In this document: positions 54,450-64,000 of the stretch, in pieces
Numbering within the stretch: position 1 is the stretch's first letter
How the letters are laid out: every line of letters starts with the position of its first letter
Assembly: GCA_027886185.1 (NCBI GenBank)
Contig: WOAB01000563.1
Span: 5,270,001-5,334,000, forward strand
Direction: 5' to 3'
From: Rheum nobile
Lineage: Eukaryota; Streptophyta; Magnoliopsida; Caryophyllales; Polygonaceae
Length of the DNA: 64,000 nt
Program-made: the position numbers and the translations under genes
The notes under the pieces: generated by a model
What the model was told of the DNA's origin: nothing
The model's database searches: none
What the model saw: only the letters and a program-made list of their open reading frames with translations

Positions 54450-56436
54450 CGTGCATGTAGCCTACAAATCGTTGATATATTAACTTTGTGCCTCGTACAT
54501 CCAATTAAGTTACCAAACGGGATTGATTAATGTTTTTGTCTATAAAATTTGATTTGCTGTATAGTTTTATGTTTTTCAGACATTTAATGAGAGTGGATTA
54601 TGATAATTATTAATAAAAAAATTATTGATTATTTTACTTTTAGAATCTTAATTCATTGGCTAACAAATATGATAACATTAAATACGTAAGAAAATTGATG
54701 AAAAATATAGAATTTTCGATATAGTTAATATTTTGTAAAAACAATTTCTCCAAAGTTAAAAAACAGTTATTTTAGTTCGGGTGTAATAGGTACTAAACCA
54801 AATATAGGGGGCATATATATGGTACACATTTTGTTTGTTTGCTTTCATGGTGTTTTCGTTTTTGCTTGTTGATTTAATACCTAAATGCTATAGAACAAAT
54901 GTAAATAATAATTTTTGTGAAAGTTAAAAAGTTATAATATAAAGTAAATCAGCTTTGATATATTTGCCAAAATATTACTCCTCTTGACCAGAGTACGCTT
55001 CATAGACATTTTTTTAGGGGCAAGGGAAAAAAAAGCACGATAATATAAAAATAAAATGGAATAATGTATCAAAAAACAAAGAAAAAAAAAAACCATGTAA
55101 TATTCTGACCCGCATTCCATGACTTGTATAAAAATAAAATGGAATAATGTATCAAAAAACAAAGAAAAAAAATAAAATCATTGTTTTATATTGTGATTTT
55201 TACAAGTATCGTTGAAGGTATAACAACAATTTCGGATCCTCATTGCTTAGCTACTTATATTTTATTGAAAAACAGAAATCTTATTTTAATATAATTTTTT
55301 TATTTTTAAATTTACATTGGCCTTATTCATTAATTATATATATATAATTTTAATTCTTATAATTTTAAAATCTTCACCTTACTTTATTTTATCCATGTTT
55401 AACCAAAACTTAGTTTGAAGGTAAAATACAATAGCTAAGATTTGAAAATTTTATTATGAATTGTTCAAATATCAAACTAATAAAAAACATAAAAAATTAA
55501 GAATTTGTTATAATATTTAATATTGATCATGTTCACGATTTTGTCAATATTATTTTTTCTTTAAAAAAATTTCTATTATAATCCAAACATGATTTATACA
55601 TATTATGAATATTTTTGGCTTTCTTATTCAAAATATATAATTACTAATCTAATAGTTTTTGTCAATGAACCACACATTAATTATTTGTTTGAAATCTGTT
55701 TAAATTGTTTAAAAGACCATCTATTATATAAGCCACGTATAAATAATTTTGTAAATCGAGAATAATTTTATCGATATTTTTAGATTAATAATCATTATAA
55801 TATATCTATATTAACTATTCTATAAATGAGTCTACATAAATTCCTACATATCATAGCATATCATTTCCAATGATCCAGCGAGAACTATATTTTTCTAAAA
55901 AATACTTCGATATAACATTAACTTAATTCAATCATAAATATTTTTTTTTATTTTCTCAAATTACTTTTATCCGTACGAGATACGGGTTCTACACTAGTTT
56001 ATATAATGCTGATGTTTTTTTTTTCAATATGGGATACATCTTTGTAGAAACTGTATGTGCATGTCTTGAAAATTTCCACTTTTATTGATTACAAGTATTT
56101 TGTTTGCTGGATCGTTAGTGTTACTTCTGACTGCTTATAATTAAAGGCTTTATTCCTTTAGAGCGTTCAACAAAATAAACACAAGATAGATAAATTAAAG
56201 CACGACGTAGAGTGAAAATCCTAATTAATTAATTAGTCAACTAACAATCAAGGAAAAATGGCGCAAAGTGAAAATCCGATTCATAAATCAAAAGTGAAAA
56301 TCCGATTCATACATCGAAAGCTTGCGATCCGATCTTGAAATCCCAATTTTAATAAAATACTTTTCCTTATGTGAAAACCTTCACGCTCGGTTGTGTGATT
56401 CCTATATATATAAACAATGCACATAAGTTAAAGCTC

Positions 56437-56438
<2 letters not shown>
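54450..56438. other. AT-rich intergenic, no gene recognised
   Basis: Very AT-rich. A near-perfect direct repeat of about 50 bp (TATAAAAATAAAATGGAATA and following) occurs at about 55040 and 55130. A repeated GTGAAAATCCGATTCATA lies at 56267-56310. No coding domain seen. Confidence 0.45.

Positions 56439-56523
<85 letters not shown>
56439..56523. repeat. (TA)n microsatellite
   Basis: About 42 uninterrupted TA units, directly abutting the left end of module X. Shorter TA runs lie at 59261-59273 (between X and Y) and 61798-61817 (right of Y). Confidence 0.97.
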
Positions 56524-56526
<3 letters not shown>

Positions 56527-56929
56527 TCTATGCTCTAGTAAAACATACTCTTATAGTGAAACGGGTGAATGATTCTAGTCCGTTGGATGTTGATGAGATT
56601 GACGGACAAGATTTAATGAAGGGAGGTACACAATAATTTAAATAGAAGACACACACTAGATTACCTAATTTTATGAGATTTGTTTTCCCCAATTTACTCC
56701 CTCTCTCTCCAATCCACCGATTCACTTTCTCATGAAATCCTCTCTCCCTTTCTCCTTCCAAAAACCGTTCATCATCTCCCTCAATGCTCTTTCTCTCTCT
56801 AAAATTCTTCCACCTCCATTGAAGCATCCGGAGCCCTTGTCGGTGACGGCATAGGCGAAGATGACGAATCCCATGAGGACGGCGAGGATGAAGAAAGATG
56901 ACGACGAGATGCGCATGGAGATTGTTGAC

Positions 56930-57030
56930 GACGTCGGCGACCTCCTGCCAGTGCTTCTGGCGGAGGTTACCGCGGTTGAGATCGAGGTAGCGCCGGTGCT
57001 TCTCATCGGTTGAGATCGAGGTAGCGCCGA
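56930..57030 (-). pseudogene. Captured trihelix transcription factor fragment
   Basis: The minus strand encodes RRYLDLNRGNLRQKHWQEVA and DVV, the conserved second part of the trihelix DNA-binding domain (NRGNLRxxHWxEVAD). A short local duplication of CGCTACCTCGATCTCAACCG occurs at 56975-57030. Sequence to the left is out of frame with the domain. A fragment, not a gene. Confidence 0.6.
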
Positions 57031-57399
57031 TGACGAATCTCTTTGTTTACCAATTCTCATATTTATATACTACTTAATTAGTACTTACCTTATAAAAACA
57101 AACCCTAGAAGATTTAGCATAACAATATATCCAAAGCTACAATTTGTCTACTCGATATATCGATCGTTAATGGCGGCAGATATGTGGGCTAGAATTATTG
57201 TTATGGCTTGTTTGTTTTTAGGGTTTCCAAATTTCCCAAATGCTCTATATAGGTTCATCGTCTTGAACTTTGCGTTTGGAGTTCTAATTTAGGATTTTCA
57301 TTCGATTTTGCATGTGTAATTTTTTGGCTCGTGAATTATTGGCGTCCTCCATTACCGCCGGCTGATTTGGAGTTCTAATTTAGGGTCTATGTATGATAT

Positions 57400-57910
57400 T
57401 CAAACATACTTGTATGATATGCATTCTGTGATTATGGATTATGTATCTGGCCGTGAATGTGATATTCAGTTGTATGGAAGGGATATGCATTTTCCATGCA
57501 TTCATATGCAGATAATACTTGTATGATATGCAATTTGTTATTATAGATTAATTCACTGGCCGTGATTGTGATATTCATTTGTGTGGATGTGATATGCATT
57601 TTCCATACATTGATATGCATAATATACTTGTATGATATGCAGTTTTTTATGATGGATTATTTCATTGGCCGTGAATGTGATATTCATTTGTGTGGATGGG
57701 GTATGCATTTTCTATACATTGATATGCATAATAATCCGCGAGCGCGGAAAGGAAGCCGCGGGCGCGACCAAGGAAGATCTCACTGAGTGCCAGTAAAGAA
57801 CAAGCCGCGGGCGCGGTTCAAGGGCAACGATCGCTGCCATGCAATTATGTGGATGGGATATGCATTTTTTTGTACAGTGATATGCAGAATAACCACCAAA
57901 TCTACTCAAA
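57400..57910. repeat. Satellite array in module X, unit about 110 bp
   Basis: Three to four copies of a unit containing ACTTGTATGATATGCA, GGCCGTGAATGTGATATTCA, TTTGTGTGGATG and GATATGCATTTTCCATACAT. A GC-rich insert (57737-57832, with CCGCGGGCGCG twice) sits in the array. The same unit occurs inverted in module Y. Confidence 0.8.
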
Positions 57911-58640
57911 TAAGATAATTATTTAATTTTTAATTAGGAAAAGTTAATAAATGAGGTTATTAGATGAGAGAGAAAACACAATATTTTCTCTTTCCTAAAA
58001 CCGCTAGATTCTGCTGATACATTTTCTTCTTCTTCAACGATTTTCAGCGTTCATGAATATCGATCACGTATTTATGAATATCGTTCATGCGTTTATGAAT
58101 ATCGATGGATGTGAATATCTCCACTTAAAACATGAATATCACACTTGATTTTTTCAGCGTCCTAATGCTTTGCAAATTCGTAGATTTGTAAATTTGTTCT
58201 TGTTGCTTTTATCATTGTTTCTTGAACATCGTTCATGTTTGTATGAATATCTTTGTTTAATATGTAGGTATCACCAATTAAATACATGAATACCACAACT
58301 TAAAATATGAATATCACCACTTAATAATATATGAATAACACAATCCATTACACGAATATCATAATCAATTACATGAATATCACACTCAAGTATATGAATA
58401 ACATAACTCAATTCATGAATGTCGATCACTACCGATTACATTAATAGTATCACCCAATTACATGAATATTAACACATATTACACGAATATCTCCCTCGAT
58501 ATTGTGAATATTACATGAATATCACCATTCAATTCATGAATATCAATGACCAATAACTCATACAATACCATCATCAAGCAGAATCTTATTCCACATGAAT
58601 ATCAATATTATTATAATGAATAACACCACAAAAAACTGAA
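57911..58640. repeat. Dispersed ATGAATATCA repeats
   Basis: More than twenty copies of (A/C)(T)GAATATC(A/G)(C/T) at 15-40 bp spacing, in both X (58050-58640) and less densely in Y (59600-59790). Confidence 0.75.
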
Positions 58641-58743
58641 TATCAAATATACAATATCCGAAACATAAATATCAAAATACACAAACTGTAACACTGTGAA
58701 TAACAATACTCTCCTCCTCGGAAGCAGAGAAAAACAGATATAC

Positions 58744-59025
58744 CTCGCCAGGCGTCGGGAAACAATTGGCGATGCGGTTCTCATCCATCCAGAACTGCAG
58801 ATCTCCAATCCAGAGGGTACGAACATCGTCGGGGTTCGTAGGCTGAGTCGGTTCCGGCGCATGCTGCTGGCCCCACATCGACGGCTGTTGCTGCTGTTGC
58901 GGTTGTTGCATCATCCACCCCTGTTGCGCGTACTGCTGTTGCGGTGGATATTGATGGTACTGCTGCTGCGGCGCCGCCTGCTGATACATCGACGGTGGAA
59001 CCATGCCTGGTGTTTGCTGCATCAT
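58744..59025 (-). pseudogene. Captured first exon of an RBP45/RBP47-like RNA-binding protein
   Basis: Minus-strand exon from ATG 59025 with Gln-rich N-terminus (MMQQTPGMVPPSMYQQAAPQ) and the start of the first RRM (VRTLWIGDLQFWMDENRIAN, CF). It ends at a splice donor (GGCGAG|GTATAT, 58744) at the position where the family has an intron. Upstream sequence looks like 5' UTR (AAACCCTAGCCG). In the host these proteins bind U/A-rich mRNA in nucleus and stress granules. Later exons are absent, so it is a capture. Confidence 0.8.
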
Positions 59026-59839
59026 CTTCGATGACGAGATGGAAAGACGAAAAAGTCGGGAGGAGAAACAGAAAACCCTAGCCGCTAAGAAAGAGGGTAG
59101 GATGAAAACTTCCCGTACAAATTATTGTGTGAAATTCACCCTAAAATTTTATTTGCACCCCTTTTTAAACAAATCTCTACCATCCAAGAAAATCTAATCT
59201 AAAGGTCCATAATAGTACTTCCGTTTTACCATAAGAGCCCGTTTTACTTGATCCCGATTCTATATATATATAGAGAGAGAGAGGCACGCTCAGGTAAAAT
59301 GACTCTTATGGTGAAACGAGTGTACAATTATGGAGCGTCAGATTGAGAGTATTGGATGGTTGGATTTGGAGAGTATAATAAGGGTGAATGGGGAGGTTTT
59401 CATGGGATAGAATATCCCTGCTGATTTTCTAAATTTCTAAAAATTAAAAACCTCTAAAATAGGCAGTTAGAAGGAGATTGGAGAGAGAAAACGTAGATCC
59501 TCCAAAATAGGCAGTTATTCACCACCATCTTCCACGCAGAGCTTCGGTCCAGAAATTTCTAAACCGTTCTGCATATCGACACAAAAAATCTGCATATCGA
59601 CACGAAAAAGATGAATATTGTTATATATAATTTGCATATATGTTAATCTTGTTCATGTTCCATCGTATATAATGCATCGACTGAATTGAAATACAATGTG
59701 TTAATATCAAAGCACATTATCTGAATATCGTTTAAGTATTATTGAATAACTGTTATTCGTGATCATGGTCAATCGTATATATACTGATATTCAAAAACAT
59801 TGAACATATATGCACATTGTGGTAATTGACATTCCAATT

Positions 59840-60350
59840 TAAAACATACAAGTATATGCTGCATATCACTGTACAAAAAATGCATATCTCATCCACACAA
59901 ATGAATATCATATTTACGGCCAAGGAAATAATCCATAATTACAAATTGCATATCATACAAATATATTCTGCATATCACTGTACAATAAATGCATATCCCA
60001 TCCACATAATTTCATGGCCGGACTCAGCGAGATCTTCCTTGGCCGCGCCCGCGACTTCCTTTCCACGCACGCAGCTTGTTCTTCTCAGCTTCTGACGAGA
60101 ATATCACTCAGCGATATCTTCCTTGGCCGCACCCGCGGCTCCCTTTCCGCGCCCGTGGCTTATTCTGCATATCAATGTATAAAAATGCATAACTCATCCA
60201 CACAAATGAATATCACAATCACAACCAATGAAATAATCTATCATAAAAAATTGCATATCATACAAGTATATTCTGCATATCAATGTATGAAAAATGCATA
60301 TCCTATTCACACAAATGTATATCATATTCACAGCCAAGAAAATAATATAT
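59840..60350. repeat. Satellite array in module Y (inverted relative to X)
   Basis: Copies of TGCATATCA(C/A)TGTA, ATGCATATC(C/T)CATCCACA and GAATATCATATT(T/C)AC, reverse complement of the X unit. GC-rich inserts at 60014-60163 carry GGCCGCGCCCGCGACTTCC and GGCCGCACCCGCGGCTCCC. Confidence 0.8.
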
Positions 60351-60359
60351 AATTACAAC

Positions 60360-61005
60360 TTAAGAAAGGGCATGTGCTAGATTCTTACACAGGATTTGGA
60401 TTGACACATTTAATCAAAGATTTACAAAACAGGAAAAAGGGTTTTGAAAGGCCAAATTGAGTGGTTAAGCACTAAAATTTGCATCATTAGCAATGATATC
60501 AAAAGCCCTTCCTTACCCACGTCATTCTTTCTCAACAAGTTGAAACATGTAGTGTTGAATTCCATGGACTGTTTCTTGTTATGAACACAATTGTTATGAA
60601 CACAACAACTACAAGAAGCTGATTTTGAATTTGAACCCATATAACACAAGCACAAATCAATGCAATTGAAGGCAAAATGGGAGATATTTTTATTTCAACT
60701 TAGCTTTGCAAGTTGGCATTATACATATAAGAGAGAAAGAGAATTTAACTCCTCATCATTTTTCAGTTATTAAGGTAGGATTTAGATATCCAAAAACCAT
60801 AACTTCTCTATACAATGCAAGAGGGTATTTTACATATTGAAATGAACAGATTTTCCCCCAAATGGATGCACTAAAAAACAGAGTACAACATAAAAAAAAT
60901 GTTAAATTGAAAAACAGGGGGGAAAACAGAGTAAATCAAAATTCGAATACACTTTTTTCTATCTTTCACCTTTATCTTTTTATCTTTTTTTTTGTTTCCT
61001 CTGCA
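60360..61005. other. Module Y interior, no recognised gene
   Basis: The minus strand at 60422-60655 has a 77-codon frame with SASCSCCVHNNCVHNKKQ; this does not match a family I know and may be part of a captured transcript. A- and T-rich runs follow to 61000. Confidence 0.35.
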
Positions 61006-61012
61006 AAATTAT

Positions 61013-61643
61013 TCAGCCCCAAACATTCCAAATTCTCTCCCCAATAAAATAAAATTAACCAGTTTTCTCACCGAATCCTTGTCGTCATCGCTAGCGCCAC
61101 CAGACTCCTCTGACTCGCCGCCGCGGTCGCCGCCGTGCTCGGCCGGGATCCGGCATACCCAGCTTGCCCTGCGAAAAACCCATCTCGGAAACCCGGTCAA
61201 TCTCCGGCAAAACCCGGCCGTTCATCCCTTTCTTTCGTCTCTCTCTTCTTCCTCCCCTGTTTCCGCCGCCGCTGCTTTTCCTGTTCTTCGCCAGAATCGA
61301 ATCTTCAAAAGCATCGATGATAGGCGAGGACCTCCCGGTCTTCCACCGTGAGCGCCGTCACGAGGGTGAGTATCGCCGCCGGCAGAAACGCTAGGAGGTC
61401 GGTGTAGGGCGGTGGTTGCGCCGGCGGCGGAGATGGGTCGACGACGGAGAGTTGGGCGAGCGAAGAGACTATGGAGACCACGACGGCGAAAATCGAATCC
61501 GGCGAAGACGGTGGGGCTTCACGCAGGACTTCAATGGCGTTTGAAAAAAGTTTTAATGCTGATGAAGAAAGCATTGGTGAGGAGAGAGAGTACGTAGATC
61601 TGATTTCAAGATCTGGTGTGAATTTGGAAAGTGAGAATCCCAT
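61013..61643 (-). pseudogene. Captured fragment of a conserved plant protein of unknown function
   Basis: From ATG 61643 a 112-codon frame encodes a Ser/Pro-rich N-terminus and LLAFLPAAILTLVTALTVED REVLAY (61330-61380, written here in two pieces). Further on the minus strand appear DSVRKLVNFI and, in another frame, ERIWNVWG at the stop (61013). I recall an uncharacterised plant family that has the EDREVLAY block, a Cys-rich CDCF...RWDSSP block and a C-terminal SVR-FVSFLGERIWGVWG-like end. The Cys-rich middle is deleted here. Family identification is from memory; function unknown. Confidence 0.55.
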
Positions 61644-62060
61644 AAAAATCGTAATAGGAAGGAATTGGGTTGTGTGGTTCCACTCTCCATACTTGTGCCT
61701 CTCTAAATTAAATTCTAGTCATCCATCCTAATCTCATCTAACGTCCTATATTTATCCACTCATTTCACCATAAGAGGTTGTTTTACTAGAGCATAGATAT
61801 ATATATATATATATATACTACTTAATGATATTATATTCACTTAGTTTACCAACAAAAACTGTTTGGTCCTTCGTATGCGCGTACGTACGTACTATGGATC
61901 GACATATGTTTGATTTCCATTCAAGAAATTTTTGTATTGAAGTGGAAATTTCGAGGCAATCCAGAGATGAGTGCATGGGAGGTCAAGTAGCTAAACTTAA
62001 TGTAAGCTTCCATGAACTATGTTTGATGTGTACCTGACTTCCTTACAAGATATGTAACTA

Positions 62061-62664
62061 TGTAAGTATAGATTGGGTTCCCGTGCGAAATAGGCTTTCC
62101 GTGCAAAATGCGAAACAATCTCGGCCGTACGTGTTTTTTTTTTTTTTTTTTTTTGGTCAACAATTTTTTTTTTTTTTTTCATTTTCGTCTCGTGATCATT
62201 CTGAAAAAGCCTATATAGAAGGTTCACGAATAAGCACTAGATGTTCATTTATTTGTACATTCACGTTCACAAATAAGCACTGAATGTTCAAAGACATGTG
62301 TTGAAACATGATCATGTTATATGTGAACTTATACGGCACATACAATGAACATATAGTACTTATATGTGAACGTTAATAATTGTCTATTCCAGAACGATCA
62401 GAGACAATAAATAAATAAATAAAAAAAATTGTTGAAAGAAAAAAAAACACCATATTTACGGTTATGCCACCGCGTCACTATTCACTCTCCCCCCCCCCCT
62501 TTTTTTTTAACAGTACAGTGCCCTTGAATATTACCCCCAGATAATGAACATTACCGCTCAGAAAATGAACATGTGGTGTCTATTTATAAACCCGAATGAA
62601 CGCGACCGCTTCGCATTTCGCACGATAAGCATATTTCGCACGTGAAACGGACTCTGTAAGTATA
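62061..62664. mobile_element. Mutator-type MITE with 10-bp TSD and paralogous empty site
   Basis: Element 62071-62654 (584 bp) is flanked by the 10-bp repeat TGTAAGTATA (62061-62070, 62655-62664). Terminal inverted repeats extend at least 40 bp (CGTGCGAAAT, CGTGC(A/G)AAATGCGAA). The paralogous arm has a single GTAAGTATA-like site near 8155-8165 and no insert, confirming both ends. Interior contains long T and C runs and repeated TTCACGTTCACAAATAAGC-like words. Confidence 0.92.
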
Positions 62665-63180
62665 TATATAAGATCGATATATAGGTATCAATCAAGTAGA
62701 TACACATATCTCTCGTGTACTTAGACGATTAATTAGATCGATTCAAATTTCATTACCAATATAACAAAAGGAATTATTAAACTTGGCCGGCAAAGCCTTA
62801 GCAAATAGCTAGGAGTAGGATTTTTTCAGAAAACATTTTAAATAGCATAATAAATAAAAGCTAATTTACCTGTTTTCTTACAACTTAGGTTTTAAATTAA
62901 TTCACAAGAAAAAAAATGAAACTCACGATTCCCCTAATCAAGAATTCGTGATACGTTAATGTCTCTAGCTCAGGATTATTTTACACACGATGAATATAGA
63001 GCACAAGTTTCATACTAAACTATCGTTTTTCGTCGTTTAAACACATTGTTTTCTTTTTTGTTTTTATGGTATAAATACGTTAAACAAAAGTGTACGTACG
63101 TGCTAATGTGCTCTAGTACTTGTGCGGGAAACAATTTTACATTTTTTTTAATCTTGCATGTACGTAGTGTGCAATTTATC
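62665..63180. other. Upstream region of peptide gene 3
   Basis: AT-rich, partly alignable with the upstream of gene 1 (for example GTACTTGTGC, CTTGCATGTACGTA). No coding exon seen. Confidence 0.4.
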
Positions 63181-63184
63181 ATGA

Positions 63185-63310
63185 CCAATTCCTAGTCAAA
63201 ATATAAAAGAAATGTGACCCGTATACAAGCCAATTTGACCCAAATTGCTTTGAATTGAACAAAACTCTTATAACCACCTCAATTTTCTTAAATTGTTTTG
63301 TATATAAATA
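63185..63310 (+). promoter_or_regulatory. Conserved promoter of peptide gene 3
   Basis: TATATAAATA at 63301-63310, about 135 bp before the ATG. TTGACC at 63235-63240 (plus) and TTGACT at 63194-63199 (minus) match W-box cores at the same relative places as in genes 1 and 2. Confidence 0.6.
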
Positions 63311-63439
63311 CGATCATATGTTTCACTCACCATGCAATTAAAATCCTCACCACGATAACAATTTCAATCTAAACCCTCAAATTAAAACCCCAAATCCCAA
63401 ACCAATTAACTCAGATTAGTATATCACACACAATTCCAT

Positions 63440-63649
63440 ATGACTTCAATTGCCCCTAACAAAGTTGCTCTTGCTTTCATCCTTCTCGTGGTTTGCGTTC
63501 TCTGTGTTTCACAAAGTGGATTAGCCGCGAGGCCGTTGGGAGGAGCAAACGAATGGCTTAGTAGGTACGACGGTACGCTCCTTCATATGCTTCCAAGAGC
63601 TCCACCATCTACTCCGACCTGCCCACCAACCTTCCTCCACGGATGTTGA
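63440..63649 (+). CDS. Small secreted peptide precursor 3 (two-Cys, Pro-rich C-terminus)
   Basis: Single exon, 69 residues, closest relative of gene 1 (10 differences). Signal peptide 1-29 with NKVALAFILLVVCVLCV core and GLA29 cleavage site. Mature part starts Ala-Arg-Pro-Leu-Gly-Gly and ends PPSTPTCPPTFLHGC with Cys61 and Cys69. Changes from gene 1 in the mature part are mostly conservative (Ser/Thr, Phe/Leu), and residues 39-59 are unchanged; this looks like selection on the mature peptide. It lies opposite in orientation to genes 1 and 2. Role inferred as an apoplastic signal or defence peptide; receptor and processing unknown. Confidence 0.82.
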   Translation: MTSIAPNKVALAFILLVVCVLCVSQSGLAARPLGGANEWLSRYDGTLLHMLPRAPPSTPTCPPTFLHGC

Positions 63650-63776
63650 TCGATATTTACTATCGATAATATTTCATTTGATACCGATCTCACCCAAAAT
63701 CTACATATACATATGTCGCATTTTGCTACCTATATTTCATTATCACATATAGCTATTGTTGTATATTAATTTTTGG

Positions 63777-63870
63777 GAAATTCCTGTTGGTACCCCTAAG
63801 TTTAGGGTTATTCCTGTTGGTGTCCCACGATTAAGTTTTTTCCTGTTGGTACCCCTAAGGTTTTGGTTTG
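63777..63870. repeat. Three tandem copies of a 30-bp unit
   Basis: TTCCTGTTGGT(A/G)(C/T)CCC occurs at about 63780, 63812 and 63840 with 30-bp spacing. It probably begins another transposable element that runs out of the window; 63871-64000 holds nothing I recognise. Confidence 0.7.
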
Positions 63871-64000
63871 TTCGCTTTATAACCTAAATTTTTCATATCC
63901 GTATCATTTCGGTTCAAATTGATCAAATAGAAGCTCATCACTATGTTTATTGACATCAACTTAGTAGGATTCGACTCTTAAAACACTCAAATCCATACTC

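Larger units (their letters stand above)
56523..59262. mobile_element. Module X: TE-like unit between TA repeats with captured genes
   Basis: Both ends read inward with the same core: AGTAAAAC, three to four variable bases, CTCTTATGGTGAAAC-like (56537-56565 on plus, 59206-59250 on minus). TA repeats flank both sides. Inside are a trihelix fragment, a satellite array and an RBP45/47 exon, but no transposase. The class is unclear: Helitron-like families and TA-targeting MITEs both come to mind, and the inverted ends argue against a Helitron. Non-autonomous in any case. Confidence 0.55.
59283..61800. mobile_element. Module Y: second TE-like unit between TA repeats
   Basis: Ends match module X: GGTAAAATGACTCTTATGGT at 59293 and, on the minus strand, AGTAAAACAACCTCTTATGG ending near 61790. 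Contains an inverted copy of the X satellite (59840-60350) and a captured gene (61013-61643). It shares the central TA/GA tract with X, so X and Y may be one nested or tandemly duplicated unit. Confidence 0.55.
61822..63760 (+). repeat. Segmental duplication, arm 2
   Basis: Colinear with the reverse complement of 6970-8437 (anchors listed there), interrupted by the Mutator-type MITE at 62071-62654. Contains peptide gene 3. Confidence 0.85.

Noticed and set aside
56523..61800. Calling modules X and Y Helitrons
   Set aside because: Gene capture and TC-like starts fit, but the ends are inverted repeats of each other and I saw no CTRR end with a preceding hairpin.

Overview
This is a stretch of eudicot plant chromosome, possibly an asterid (a guess from general feel only). 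It is AT-rich, has GT-AG introns, plant gene fragments (MSL-type mechanosensitive channel, RBP45/47-type RNA-binding protein, trihelix factor) and a dense load of plant transposon families. No complete housekeeping gene is present. The only host genes that look intact are three small single-exon genes for secreted peptides: 7128-7337 (-), 53955-54170 (-) and 63440-63649 (+). They share a signal peptide, an Arg-Pro-Leu at the mature N-terminus, a Tyr-Asp-Gly-Thr-Leu-Leu core and a Pro-rich C-terminus closed by two cysteines. Genes 1 and 3 lie in inverted copies of one duplicated segment, so the window is an old peptide-gene cluster pushed apart by transposon insertions.

Layout. 1-5131: AT-rich DNA, a hAT MITE, then a CACTA element (3028-5131) that captured exons of an MSL2/MSL3-like channel gene. 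5132-8437: LINE tail, a tandem duplication, peptide gene 1. 8536-12685: a decayed Mutator-like element with transposase and plant-mobile-domain coding exons. 12763-21111: a second CACTA (TSD CTA) holding a deleted Copia element, a Harbinger-like MITE, a possible cyclin B fragment and twin hairpins. 21655-47350: a stack of Athila-like Ty3/gypsy elements: E (oldest, split LTR), into which A (22584-46120) inserted, into which composite C/D (27590-43804) inserted, into whose LTR B (27915-34167) inserted. 48960-53195: a truncated Copia inserted in a LINE, with its LTR region tandemly duplicated. 53955-54170: peptide gene 2. 56439-61817: two modules with similar inverted ends separated by TA repeats, carrying captured gene fragments and satellite arrays. 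61822-64000: second arm of the segmental duplication, with a Mutator-type MITE and peptide gene 3.

The stack shows the order of events: perfect or near-perfect target-site duplications bound every level. None of elements A-D carries reverse transcriptase or integrase; they encode gag and at most a protease, so they would have to be mobilised in trans. Two features recur in all of them despite divergent sequence: GC-rich palindromic motifs in the same compartments (LTR, gag linker, 3' region), and an ordered series of short hairpins in the 3' non-coding region. These, the peptide family and the gene captures are the points most worth following up. All coordinates and identities were read by eye; no search or alignment program was run.
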